Part shown: one piece after another, positions 11,807 to 23,700 of the stretch | Layout of the letters: every line of letters starts with the position of its first letter | Position numbering within the stretch: position 1 is the first letter of the stretch | Assembly (NCBI RefSeq): GCF_000516985.1 | Contig: NW_006917094.1 | Span: forward strand, 3,286,001 to 3,350,000 | Source of the DNA: Pestalotiopsis fici W106-1 | Taxonomy: Eukaryota; Ascomycota; Sordariomycetes; Amphisphaeriales; Sporocadaceae | Length of the DNA: 64,000 bases | Direction of reading: 5' to 3' | Program-made: the position numbers and the translations under genes | The notes under the pieces: generated by a model | The model's database searches: none | Told to the model about the DNA's origin: nothing | The model's input: the letters and a program-made list of their open reading frames with translations, nothing else

Positions 11807-13051
11807 TTAATCAATGGTCATCCTGGTGGGAAGGGCTGACTGCTTCACGTCGTTCATGGAATAGGATACTTGATCCTTGTCCATGTCGCGTCGGGGGCTG
11901 CTCAGGAGATGCTGCTTCAAGCCAGCGCCGAAATTCATTGTGCAAACCATGCAGTTGACAATGGTGATGACGATCAATATGATCGTAATCACAGCAAAGG
12001 CAGTCATTGACTTCTTGACTGGCGCATAGTACGGGCCCTTGACTGGATCGTAAATTCGGGACAGCTTGAAGATGAAGTAGGCGAGAGCACCAAGGTAGAG
12101 AACCATGATGCAGACCATGCCCCATTTCCACTCTCTTCGGGTAAACCATGCTGCGCTAAGTAGAATGGCGATGGTGACTGGAATGGCAGCACATGTCAGG
12201 CCAAACTCAGCTCTAGTCGATCCACCAGTCGATCCCTTAGATCCGTTGGCGACGACGACCAGGAACTGAATGGTGAAACCAATGAAGAAGAAGAAATCGA
12301 ACTTGAGCAGAGCAATATAGATCTATAAGGTTTGTAAGTAATTGTTGCCTTTACGTGGTACATGTTGGAAGATCCGACATACCTGATAGTGGAGGAATCG
12401 CTTCTTCATGCGATAGTCGGCTCCAATATGCTTGAGAATGTCCCAGGCAAACTCCTGGTACAACTTCCAAGCGACGAAACTGTAACAAATAGTTCCGACG
12501 CCGATGACACAAGGAATGGCAATAAGAATACCCTGCACGTCGTTCCAAACAGTCAAGTCGGCCACAGCGTTCTGGGTGATCAAGATATCAACGGCCTCGC
12601 GGATTTGATCGACCTGGATGGACGTATAAACCAACAAAGCAAGGTTTGCGATACAAATACCAATGACTTGAATTGTGTTCTTGACCCGAAGCGCGTCCCA
12701 CACGAGGACGAGCTCGTACAGGAATCCAAAGATGAAAAGTGCAAGGAAAGTCGGGATCGTCTTGAGCTGTGACTGGACTTTCTCATCGGTGTTGTACGGT
12801 GACTGTTCCGTGTCTTTCAAACTGTCGTTGAATTTGGCAAAGACATAACTGGCATTCGGTCAGTCACTAGTGTTCTTCCACTCGAGGCTTGAGCTCGAAT
12901 TCATGGAAATTTCCAGAAAATCATACCCTTCAAAAGCTATGCACAAAATAAGTTGGACGACGGCGACGATGAAGTATGCACGCGACCACTTCTTCTTGAA
13001 CAGCTCGGCCGTACTCCTGGCCAAGCTGGCCGCTCCTTGCTTGGAAGACAT
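11807..13051 (-). CDS. UPF0658 Golgi apparatus membrane protein
   Basis: A polytopic membrane protein conserved in fungi and annotated as UPF0658; the biochemical role is unknown to me. Three exons (13051-12927, 12848-12383, 12322-11807) join in frame to about 368 residues. Hydrophobic segments are visible from the N-terminal AYFIVAVVQLILCIAF onward, through IPTFLALFIFGFLYELVLVW, IQVIGICIANLALLVY, GILIAIPCVIGVGTICYSFV and FDFFFFIGFTIQFLVVV, to FAVITIILIVITIVNCMVC near the C-terminus. The N-terminus is a short lysine-rich cytosolic-type segment and the C-terminus is polar. The start MSSKQGAASLARS is the first ATG before the first membrane segment. The family name rests on overall pattern memory; the membrane topology is clear. 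Confidence 0.8.
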
Positions 13052-16000
13052 GTGCGGCGGGAATGATTCAACGTATTGCGGTTGTCGCGGTGGTGGATAG
13101 TCAGCGACTGAAGCGGTGGACTGAGCAGCAGAGAACTGGGGATACTGGGCGTAAGTGGTTTGTCGTTCGTTGAAGCCAGGATCTCCTTCGAGTAGGGACC
13201 GGCGCGAGTCTTGTTTGAAAGCCAGGGCGGGCAGTTATGGCAACGGACTCCTCGAAAAATAGAGGAGTCGCGACGGTTCTTTGGTAGAGAGAGAAGGCGG
13301 TTGGCCGGCCCTTTTTGATGAAATGGGCTCTTTTTTGGGGGTCCCTGGGGGGGTTGTTGGCGCGCCAAATAGTAGGTCGCCTTTGCTGGGATGTCTCACT
13401 TAAACGGGAGTGGCGCTTATGTCCAGGCGGTCTTGGCAGAGGACCAAGCAATCAATTAAACGAACGGGAAGTGCGCGCGTGCTCCGGCTCACCGCAGGGA
13501 AAACGGGTTGTTGTGGGGTTCGGATGCTGAAGGTTTTGGTTGACAATGAAATTGGCGATGGCGAGTATGAATAAGAGAATGGAAAGAAAGTCTCAGGAGC
13601 CTATTCAGTGGGAACAGATAAAGTCAACAACTAGAGTTCAAATCGGGTTATGTTGGTGGTCGGCTGAAACAGGTCTGAGGGAGTTTGATCCGTGACGAGG
13701 GTGACGGGCGCAAGAGGCAGCAGCAACCACTACAGGTAGCTGTAATGAGCGTAGGTATTGTACGTAGGTAGCGCAGGGGTTCAGCACGCACCTTGCAGAA
13801 GGATCGGCTGTTCGTTCTGGGCTAAGGCGGGCTGATGCTGACTTTTTTTTTTCCTCTGTTTCTTCTCCCTCTTTCGCTGACAGGTTCGTGCTGCTTACGG
13901 GGGAGGAGGGGGAGCTGTTCTACCTTTTGCGGTTTAATGTCGTATCCGAGTCTGGATCAACGACCAAAAAAAGACACACAAACGGTCGTGTCAAGACGTC
14001 GTTATGCAGACAGACAGGCAAGCAAGCAGGCGAGAGAGCGATCGATCCCTATGGTGGTCGCATGCCCGTAGTCCGGACTGGCTTGGCTGTGATGCCGAAT
14101 GATGCAATTGCCGAATTGATGCGACTTCCCCTCTTCCAATAAGCTATGTGCGTGTGTATGTGTGTCGGTCGAGTGTGCGTCCCAGCAAGAAGTAGGAGTG
14201 AATGACGAGGGTAGTAGGGCACTCGGTAATTGTTTCGTTCCTCTCTCTATACAGAACAGGAGCGAATAAGATAAAAAGGTTCGGCCCAAAGAAAAAGTGC
14301 AAAGTGAAGATCAACGAGTGGATGGCACGGCGGACCCGCGAGGCAGCGCAGATGGGTTTGGTTTTAATACCAAGAATCAAGATGTGAGGAGACTCGAAAA
14401 GAGAGTTAATAGAGAGTCCCAAGAACAGAAGTTGAATCGATCTGGACTGTGGAAAAAGCCGTGCCCTCTTCCATGTGCTTGGCCTGATTAAACTAATGTA
14501 GGAGGGAGATGGGCTGTGCAGTGGAAGGAAGTGTGCTGCGGACGCCTCGCGAGCAACCTCAGCCGGGGGAGGGGATGGGGCATGACCCGGGTCCTGTCCT
14601 CTCTGGTGAAGTTCCCGCCGATGGGGACCCCGTAGCAGCTACGAATACAGTGTGAAGACCATGCCGATGTAACCACAAGCCTCACCTCAACGGCACACCG
14701 CATAGCTCTGCAAAACTCGCAAATCTGCCTTGCTTCTAGCTTGCCAGTTTGTGAGCCTGCCTCCGTGTTCATACTGTTCTCCTGACAGTTTCAGCATGGG
14801 ATGGCCACTAACTGCTAAGAAATGAACAGCCACGAATTTAGCTGGAGAAGGTGTTCCACTTTACGATACATCCTTGTCCCGATTAACCAGATACTTTTTT
14901 TCTTTTCTTTCTGGCTGCGCGTAGTTGAACAAATGCCCTATGCCTAATGGAGGGCGCTGCCTCATTGCTTTCAACGGCGAATTCCTCTGGATTACAGGGC
15001 GGATGATTCACTGGGCATGGACCCTTCTGACATACAAGTTGGCCCTGGAAGAAAAAGAAAGAAAAAAGTGCCAGTCAGACTCGAGTTTAGTTAGTATCTA
15101 GTCTGCAAATTTCACTGCAGACTTGTTGGTGCTTGGAAATGTCAGGTTCATTAGACTCTGACGAGAGGAATCATGAGCCTTGCAGGGTAACCCGCACCCC
15201 CAAGATAGATGGCCTACAGATGCATACATTAGTTTTATGGTCTACTGGGAAGTTCCCGAATATTCATATGCTGGCTGGCTGGTTGGTTTTGTTCTTCTGT
15301 TCTATTGTACTCTGCCCTACAAACCCAGCAATAATAGTCACTGGTGGGCACTGGTACATACGGTAAACCCAATTTTATTCAACGACACACGGTTCGTCAG
15401 GCGTGTCGTCACACTTGGGCCAGACCATTGCCTTTGAGCTCAGTGGCTCGGCGATCATAGTAAGGTCATTCCACAACAACAAGGCTCACTTGATACTCCT
15501 TAGCGGGGTGTTCAGCCTACGAGATTTTGGAACCACCGCGCCAGACCGAACCGTAGAAGAGAGGATAGTAGCTCTTTTCGCTCACGGTTATTTTCATGCT
15601 TCTCCAGCGGCAAGAAACGGTCGGTCTTCTCCATGTCATGTGAATGATGGGGGGCAATGAGGACTGGAAATTTTACCTTACAGCTGTCAAGAGTTTCGTC
15701 GTTTCGAACATAGCATGTCGACCAACGTTTGAACCCTGTCCGGCTGGAGTCCACCCCTTGACCCATCTAAGAAGAAGCCGACTTTCGAGACTGGAACGGG
15801 ATGCCCCCTGCAGCATCTGACGGGCGCGCACGCTCATAAAAGAAGGCATGGCAACACCTAGAGAGGTAGCATTCCTGGTATTACCAGCCAGCAGGTACAC
15901 GGGAGCAGAGAGGCACAGCTCGGCATGCACACATAATACACCCTGATACACGGTACTACACCACGTTTATAAACTACCGCAGATGCTCAGCCACGGTAAC

Positions 16001-18312
16001 AAAGAACAATTCGACTACAATATACTCATGTTGAATTCAGCGTAGATCATTGACGAATGAGCGATCTGTGAAAAAGCAGCCAAGAGAGCAGCAGCATTAC
16101 GGTGACCCTTAGCAATGCTGTCAAAGCTATGTAGGTAGTCAGTCGAAACCACTGTCCCGCTAATCAATCAAAGTACCGGCAAAGAGCTCTGGCAGCAGAG
16201 GCCAGGTATCACTCCTTTCATCGTCAAAATGCACCGGATCCGAATTGCCATTCATAGACCAAAGCAGCGAAGGAGGGGAGGGGAAAAAAAAAACAGAATA
16301 GCAAGCACAATTTCCGGGGAACGGCACTTGGTTGCAACCGTGGGGCCATTCCTTTTTCTATGGAGACCCAATACGAAAAAGAAGCCCCGAGTACAAATCA
16401 AAACCGGGCGCGAGGAACATCCCTACCAAGAATTCTCGTTGGTAGGATTGCCGAAGATCCGACGATCTCTTTCCCAAACGATGTTGTCAAAAGGCAGACA
16501 ACAGGCAATAGTCAAATAGTCTGTTAGCATACGAGCTGCAGGGCCCAAATTTAATGAGTATCATTGAGGTGCATGACTTGCATTGCATGACACGCAAGAG
16601 AAGAAGAGAAGACGATCTATAAAAACCTGTTGAGTTCAGTCCATGAACGTTAGCCGATTGCCGAGTTTGAGGAACTTCCCGTCAGCTATTTATTGCTCCG
16701 TCAGTCAGTCGGTCGGTCCCTAATATGGCCCACTGGACAGGCACTACGCTGCGTACTCACTTTGACAGACTGCAAGTAGGGTACAAACAGCTTGATATGC
16801 TCGAGACATACCTAATGGACGCTTCCTTCGCAACACGTGCTTTCTAGCCGGTACTTTTGAGTTCTGCCTTAAGAGAAATATTGGCTTTTTCCGCTCGAGG
16901 CACAGATACACATGTAGTCATGACTTATTGACCTAGGACCCAGAAAATACCATACATTACGGCATGAATTGCCTGTTTACACCACTAGTAGTCGTTGGGT
17001 TTTGGTGACCAGCGGGTGGAGGTTTTCCTTTCAATCCTGATGCGTCCGAGGCTGGAGTGACACAGGCTAGGACTGCCCGAGATGGGCACCGCTCAGCAGC
17101 AAGTCCAGCATGGTCACTTTCGACAATTTACAAAGGTCTCCTTCATGGACATCGTATTATCGTTCATCTGCAGGTATCCAAGCTGGTATTCTTGTTTTCT
17201 GTGGGCAACTGTTCATCCAGGCAGCATTAGCAGGAACAGATCAGCTCTACCAGGAGGCGGGCAGCCAGTCTGTATATATCATTGATATCAAACACATACC
17301 TATACACTTTGTTGTTGTACCTGCGACTAAGATGTACGTAGATGAGCCCCAGACTGTCAGGAGAAACTAGGACCAAGTATGCAAGTATCAATGGACATGA
17401 TATTTGATGGACCAGAAGAGGTCATTGGGTAATCCAGTCTCTGGACGTGAGTAAGCATGAATGGATTGCTACAGAGTACGCTCTGTACATACGAGGAGTG
17501 ACTGCAAGGCACCACCCGTCTGACTGATTGTAAGATCGCCATTCGTACTGAGGCGGTCACATTGCACATGTATTGCTTGTTCACGAGCTCGAAACTTCTC
17601 TCGTCCAACAAAGTATGCTGAAAGATTTCCATCCGGTGGCCTACCAGGAGGTATTCCATAGTTTTGGTTTGTAGGTTAGGGATTCAACAGCCTTGGAAAT
17701 GGGCAATATCTGATCTAATTTTCCCCCTCTCTTCTCAGCATGAATAGACACGCCAAGACACGTCCTGTGTAGTCACTTGTGCCATGTATAGTTCTGGATA
17801 TCTTGCCTAATTCGTCACTTGCGAGAACATTGTAATCGAACCAATTCATCACTGGTCTCAACTTTAATTCTTTCTTTCGGCTAGATCTTTCTATTCCTGT
17901 TTGTTGCCCACTGCTGCAGATCCAAAAGGGCGCCCGCAGAACTAAATTTAGAATTTTCAGGGCCCCTCCCCTCCCTTCGACCCGCCCCCCTACTGTACAC
18001 TACATACGTAAATACCTTAAGCACCAACCAGCTACTACCAAGCCCTTGAAAGCCCAGCCCAAGCAAGAGAAAGGAACCAGAAAAAAAAAAAAAAAGCCAT
18101 CCTTGGGACCAGCCCAGTTGCACCAGCCGATCGCGCGCTGGAGCCGCATTGGAAACTTTTGGGGGTTCAGGCGCGTTGGCGGCACTACGTCAATCTACAC
18201 ACGCGCCAAATCATAGCATAGGTATCGCAGCGCCTCACCACCAAAAAGGCCCCAGCACAAGATTCAAGGGGGGAAAGGGCACGCCAATCGTGGACAACCC
18301 TCGCTCATCATC
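13052..18312. other. Long gene-poor intergenic region (5.3 kb)
   Basis: This lies between the divergent UPF0658 and PP4R2 genes. I find no frame with coding character and no intron-linked series of exons. There are TC-rich stretches (about 13,850-13,880 and 14,890-14,920), short poly-A runs (18,079-18,095) and a GT-rich run near 14,149-14,170. Base composition is like the neighbouring genes, not like the AT-rich block. Long promoters, untranslated leaders or non-coding RNA could occupy it, but nothing identifies them. Confidence 0.5.
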
Positions 18313-20119
18313 ATGATGGACATCGACGATGATGATGTGCTGCGCACTGTCGCAGCGGGAGGGTCGATGGATTAGTGAGTTCCTTGCCCGATTGATGGTC
18401 CACAGTCGCTTCTTGAAGATTGTATGTACTGACCGCATGGGAATAGCTCCATTTGGCCAGCCCTGCTACCAAGAATAGTCGCACGCATCGAAAAGGTATC
18501 ATGACCCCGAGCACGCCCGTCTAGCCAACCTGAAGATCGCCGCTGTACTGACACAATGGCTTCAGATTGCCCATGAAGAGTTCGCTATACCTAATCTACC
18601 TCCACCAGCACCTGTTGTCATCCCATCCTCGGTGCCTCACCCCCCTCCATCAGACTCGGACACAGAGAACTTCTTACCACCGCTGCCGTCCTCGCCGACC
18701 AATCCACCAAGCACCACATCCTCCCAGGACACGAATAAGGAGAACACCCCCCTTGTGACGCGAGCTCTACCTCAAGTCACTTCCGCTCCTGCACCTCATG
18801 TGCCGGCGCCAGTGCCTCTACCTCCGGGTACTCTCCCGATCCAGATCAGAGAACTTCTCGACGAGATAACGCGCACGTTGACGGACACATTTCCAGCCAA
18901 TCCACCACACACTATTCAGCGGCTCGCGGAGCTGGTGCTCACCCCTAAGCACCACTACAAGTCGCTGCCAACATATTTGCACGCGCTGGACCGCGTGGTC
19001 CACGTCACCTCCGGCCTAAACGTCTATCCGCTTCCGCCGGCCATACCAGACATGTCAACAACGGGTGGTCTGCTCTCCAATGGTGTCTCTGACGGCTCTG
19101 GCCCCAACCCATTTGCTACCCCGGGAAGCGACGAGGCGCTTGGCGGCGCTCTCCTCACTCCGATCCCTTGGCTGCAGCCGCATGGCCCAGAGACAAACGC
19201 CCTGTCGCCACCAAACTCGTCGTCGTCTCAAGGGGACTCTTCGACGGGGTCGGATCGCGCAAACAGCGGCAGTGGTGCTCCCGACTCGACTCCCAGCGAG
19301 TCGCCCGAGCTGCGCACAGAGAGCACCGAGACCATCGACGGTCCTAATGGCATGGGGAGCATCGAGACAGTCACAGTCACGGTCAACGGACTGCCAAATA
19401 TGGGAACTCGAGGAGTTGGCGTAACGCAGGGAGAATTGTTGCGACAGGAACAACGCGCTGGTGTTGTGCCCGTTTCGCAACTGGCGTCGCATCTCTCTTC
19501 GCACCATCACCATGCAGCAGCTGCCGCCGCCGCCGCTCAACAACGTTCTTCACAAGCCGCAACACCCAGTAGTACCGCCGTGGCGGCCGGAAGTGCCGTT
19601 GAGAGCGGGGAAGTAGTCGGCACGGTTCAGGGCGCCGACGAGGATGAGAAGCCTCACGCTCGTGGTCCGGAGGAGATTGGAGCCGAGGACATGGGACCGC
19701 AGCCAGAGGGTGCCAGCAACACAAATTATCACGTAGGTGGGCCAGGTGCAAGTCTCGAAATGCAAGGTATCGATGTTGAGGCTGCGGTCGGCCGAAAGGC
19801 GACCGAATCACACTCATCTCCAGAGCCCAAGGTTTCGGCTGAGTCCGCCTCTAACGGCGAGACAAAGGATGCAGAGGAAAGCGACAAGATGGAAGGTGTC
19901 GAGACGCCGAGCGCCAGATCTGCCACTCCCAAGCGAGAGGCCGAGGATGAACTCGAAGGCGAGCGCAAGAAAATTAAGGAAGACTCTAGTGCTACGCCTG
20001 CAGATGCTCAGCAATCTGGAGCAGACAATAAGACGACGGAAGCCGAGACAGAGGATGCTCAGAAAGACGACTCAACCACGAGTATTGAGAAGGAAAAAGG
20101 GAGTTCGGTGAAGGACTAG
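18313..20119 (+). CDS. psy4: Serine/threonine protein phosphatase 4 regulatory subunit 2 (PP4R2/Psy4)
   Basis: PP4R2 is a regulatory subunit of phosphatase 4, which acts in the DNA damage response by dephosphorylating checkpoint targets such as gamma-H2A. Three exons (18313-18374, 18447-18495, 18566-20119) join in frame to about 554 residues. The conserved N-terminal third contains SIWPALLPRIVARIEK, AHEEFAIPNLPPP, LLDEITRTLTDTFPANPPHT, IQRLAELVLTPKHHYKSLP and YLHALDRVVHVTSGLNVYPL. The rest is low complexity: a histidine/alanine/glutamine run (HHHHAAAAAAAAQQ), serine-rich segments, and an acidic tail with a basic KREAEDELEGERKKIKED stretch that may be a nuclear signal. A second ATG directly follows the first. 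It ends 664 bp from the convergent rad50 gene; both have DNA-damage roles, but I would not infer linkage from that. Confidence 0.88.
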
Positions 20120-20782
20120 TGGTCCAAGGCTTTCCTTTAATTCACTTGAGATCTTTTTCTTTCCTCCCTTGATTCTGCAATAGTTGGTGTGGGCGTTGAT
20201 AGGAGCTCCTCATGATTGGCTTGCCGTATTGTCTTTCCTGATTTATAATGTTGCTTTAGTCGCATGGGAAAAAGGCGGAGCAGGAATCAGTTCAAATAAC
20301 AGATAGGAGTGGTGTGTATGTATGATACCAAAGCAAGAGAAAGGGCTATGATGAAGGAGGGTGCATCAATGCCAACTCTAGCCAGTCGATTTCCATAGCC
20401 TGACCATATCGCCAGCTTCATGGCTTTTGCAGTTATGATCAAATGATATGACTCCAAAGGCTGACCAACCTATTTGAAAGAAGAACACACATTCCAAGTT
20501 TATGAGTTAAGGTCCCTCTACCGGTTTTCCCAGGTCAAGATGCACCTTTTATTGAGCACAGCTACAAAGATCTATGTGATGAACCATGACGTACTCACAA
20601 TGTCGTGTTAAAATCAAGTCAAGCCCGGTGTTCCTGTGCTCCTTACACCATGCCATGAAAACAGAGACCGAGGCGGCATCCACGCCCGTCATTGATGCAA
20701 CCGTTACATAGAGGCAAAAAAAAAAAAAAAAAAAAAAATTTACATGACCGCCCTTTCGACTGCTTAACACATCATCAAACTT
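20120..20782. other. Intergenic region between convergent psy4 and rad50
   Basis: About 660 bp of shared 3' flank. It contains a 24-base poly-A tract (20,716-20,739). No gene is seen. Confidence 0.6.
20716..20739. repeat. Poly-A tract of 24
   Basis: An uninterrupted A run 44 bp beyond the rad50 stop on the opposite strand, directly seen. Confidence 0.95.
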
Positions 20783-23700
20783 TTATTCATCGATACGCAA
20801 GATGCTCTCGTTGCTGATGGTACTCTTCTGATTTACGTCACGCTTCACCCGGTAGAAGGTGTCAGTAAAGTCTGAACACCTCATATGCCGGAGAAAGTTT
20901 TCGTCGTGCGTAATGATGATGAGCTGAAAATTGCTCTGGCCTTTGCGTTTGTCGATAAGATCGTGCAGAGAGCGCGCCAGTGCTTCAATGTTGTCCGAGT
21001 CCAGGTTGGTCGTCGGCTCATCGAGAGCAATTAGTCCGCAGTTGGTGCCAAACGATTCTGCAAGAGCCAGACGGATGATAATACATGCGAGAACCTTTTG
21101 GCCAGCAGAGCAACGACCACGCATGTCCATCTCTGTCCCATTCTTGATCATGGCAACACGATAGTTGTAAGCACGGCGACTGGTGGAAGAGCTTTCGCTC
21201 TCGGAGCGAATCATGATCGTGTCAATATCGGTGCCCTGGTAGACCTCGCGCCACAGTTCCTGCGCTATCGTGTTCACTTCGTCCATCTTGAGTGTGTGGT
21301 ACTGCATGATGGCATGGTCGAGTGCTGTGTTGTAATTGTGCAGATCTTCCATGGCCGCCTTGGTAGTCTCAACCATGATATGAGCTTTGCGATATTGATC
21401 GTTTGCATCCTTATACTCTGTCTCGAAATCGGCCATGAGTCCAGCCAGTTCCAAGTCCTTCGATTTCGCCATGCCGATGAGGCTTCCGCATTCAGAATTG
21501 TACCTGTTGCTCAAGTTATCGAGTAGTCTGGACTCGTCCATGAGCCGGTCGTAGTCTTCTGATGCGTTGCGCGATCGCAGGCCACGGATTTCCTCCTTCA
21601 AGGTCTCAATCAAGCGAAGGTTCTTGCGATAATTCAGATTGTCGCTAATGTTCTTCTTCCTGCGGCCGCTGTCGCTGATTTCCGCCTTCAGTTTGTTGGT
21701 TCGCTCAGTCAGGTCAGCCATGTCTCCTTCGATGCGCTGAACCGTTTGATTAAGACCCTGGATAGCTCGCTCATTCGTGGCGATGTTTGCGGGGCCGCCG
21801 CGGTCAAGGTAGTCGCGAATATCACCTTCAACCATCTTTAGTTCGCTGACAGAACCAGCCAGCTCATCCCGTTCGTTGGCTTTCTTCATCTCCTTGTCTC
21901 GGCCTCTGTGAATGACGTCGTCACGGATCGCACGAGCCTTGGAAATCTGTGGCTCGATAGCCGCCAGTTCTTCATCAGCCTTTTGAATGGTGGCCCTCTG
22001 ATTGGAGATGTCGTCGCGAATAGACTGCAACTGATTCTGGAAATCCTTTTTGCGTTCCAGCTGCTGGGTCGCGCTGTTGACCTTGTTCTGAAGCTGTGCC
22101 TTTTCCAACTCGAACCGGTTGACCGTATCCCGCATACGCTGCTTATCGCCCTGATATTTGTTGACTTTATTCTTGGACGCCCTCATCTGTTCGTTGCAAG
22201 CATCCTGTAGCTCGCGTATTTCGTCTGGGCTTCGTATAGCGCCTCCAGACTGCTGCTGAGAGACGATTCTTTCTACTTGAGCCTCGGCTTCCACAATATC
22301 ACGGTGAGTGTGCGAGATTTCTGAAACAGTCTTGCTCATGGACTCTACGTCCTGTCGCTCTTCAGATTTTGCACGGACGACGTGGTCCTTCTCCTCCAAT
22401 ATGGCCACAAGTTTCTCTTCTTGCCCTTTAAGGTCTTGCAGTTCCTTGTCGAGTGCGGGCTTCTCAGCACATAGTTTGATGTAGTTCTCGAATTGTGGCC
22501 GAACGAGACGAAGTTTTCCAAGTTCCTCCTCGTGTTCAGCGAGGTCCCGTTGCGCATTGACTTTGTGACTGTCATCGAGAGCGTCTGCAATCCTCTGGGC
22601 TAATTTCGACTTCTCAGAGACAGCACTGAAAACGCGATCACACAACAGACATTTGTTGTTTTTGGTCATGGTTTTCTGGCACTTGCCATAGAATGACTTC
22701 ATCTCGTCAAATAGAGATACCTCTTTCTCGAGGTCGAGAATCGTTTCCTCCAACTGCTCTATTTTCTCCGGCAGATCCTCGATTAGAGCCGCCTCATCGG
22801 GGAAAACATCTCGCAGTGCATCCTGAACGGCCTTCTTGGAGTTTTCCAACTCTGCCTCCCTCTTCTTGGTCTTGTCCTTGGCTCCAGACAGAGCGTATTG
22901 AACCTGCTTGTGATTTTGTATTGCGTCATCGCGCACACGAGTCGCGTCCTGAAGAATCTTTGCCTTGTTTTGCAGAATTTGCTGAAAGTCTTTATCGATC
23001 GTATCCGAGTTCCATGTAGCACCGAGAATGCTTGAAATTTTCTCACTCCATGTGTTTTTCAAAGTGTCAAGCTTGCGCTTCTTCTCAGCGAGTTCCTTCG
23101 TGCGTAGATCCAACTGTGCCCGATCTTGCGCCAGACGTGTACACTCCACTAGTTCACGTCCGAGCCTGTCGTTTTCTGCTTCGGCTTTGATCAAGTTCTC
23201 GTTTTCCTGTTGGATCTTTACATCAATATCAGACGTTTGTAATTCTGCGACAGCCTTTTGTAGATTCTGGCTGATCTCTCCAAAGGATGCATCCAGAACG
23301 GCCTTGGAGCCTTCATCGACGTCGATAGAGCTGAGTTGAGTCTGGGTCCTGTTACTCTTCTTTTCGAGATCTCCAATTCCATTCTTGGCAGATTGGCGTT
23401 CTTGTGCCCACGATAGCTTCTGACCTTCGAGGTCAGTAATGATGGCGATTTTCTTGTCTTGCTCTTCTGCATTTTCTCTTTGAACGAGTTCAAGCTCTCG
23501 CTTCTTGTCACTGAGCATTTTCTGAATGCGTTCGACAAATTGCTTGACCTGTCTGTCATCAAGATCGCCGTCAAACCCTCGAATGCTGTGGGTTTGTGCC
23601 GCCCCATGAACCAGCTCCACGCGAGATTCCAGTTGACGTTCATATCGTTCCTTGTCAGATTGAAGCCTGCCTTGTTCCGACATCTTTGCAGCAAGGCTTC

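Noticed and set aside
15660..15800. A possible tRNA suggested by GTTTGAACCCTGTCC near 15,723
   Set aside because: No A box or acceptor stem pairing could be built on either strand.
18632..20119. Separate open frames in other phases over the PP4R2 gene
   Set aside because: They are low-complexity shadows of the repeat-rich C-terminal region.
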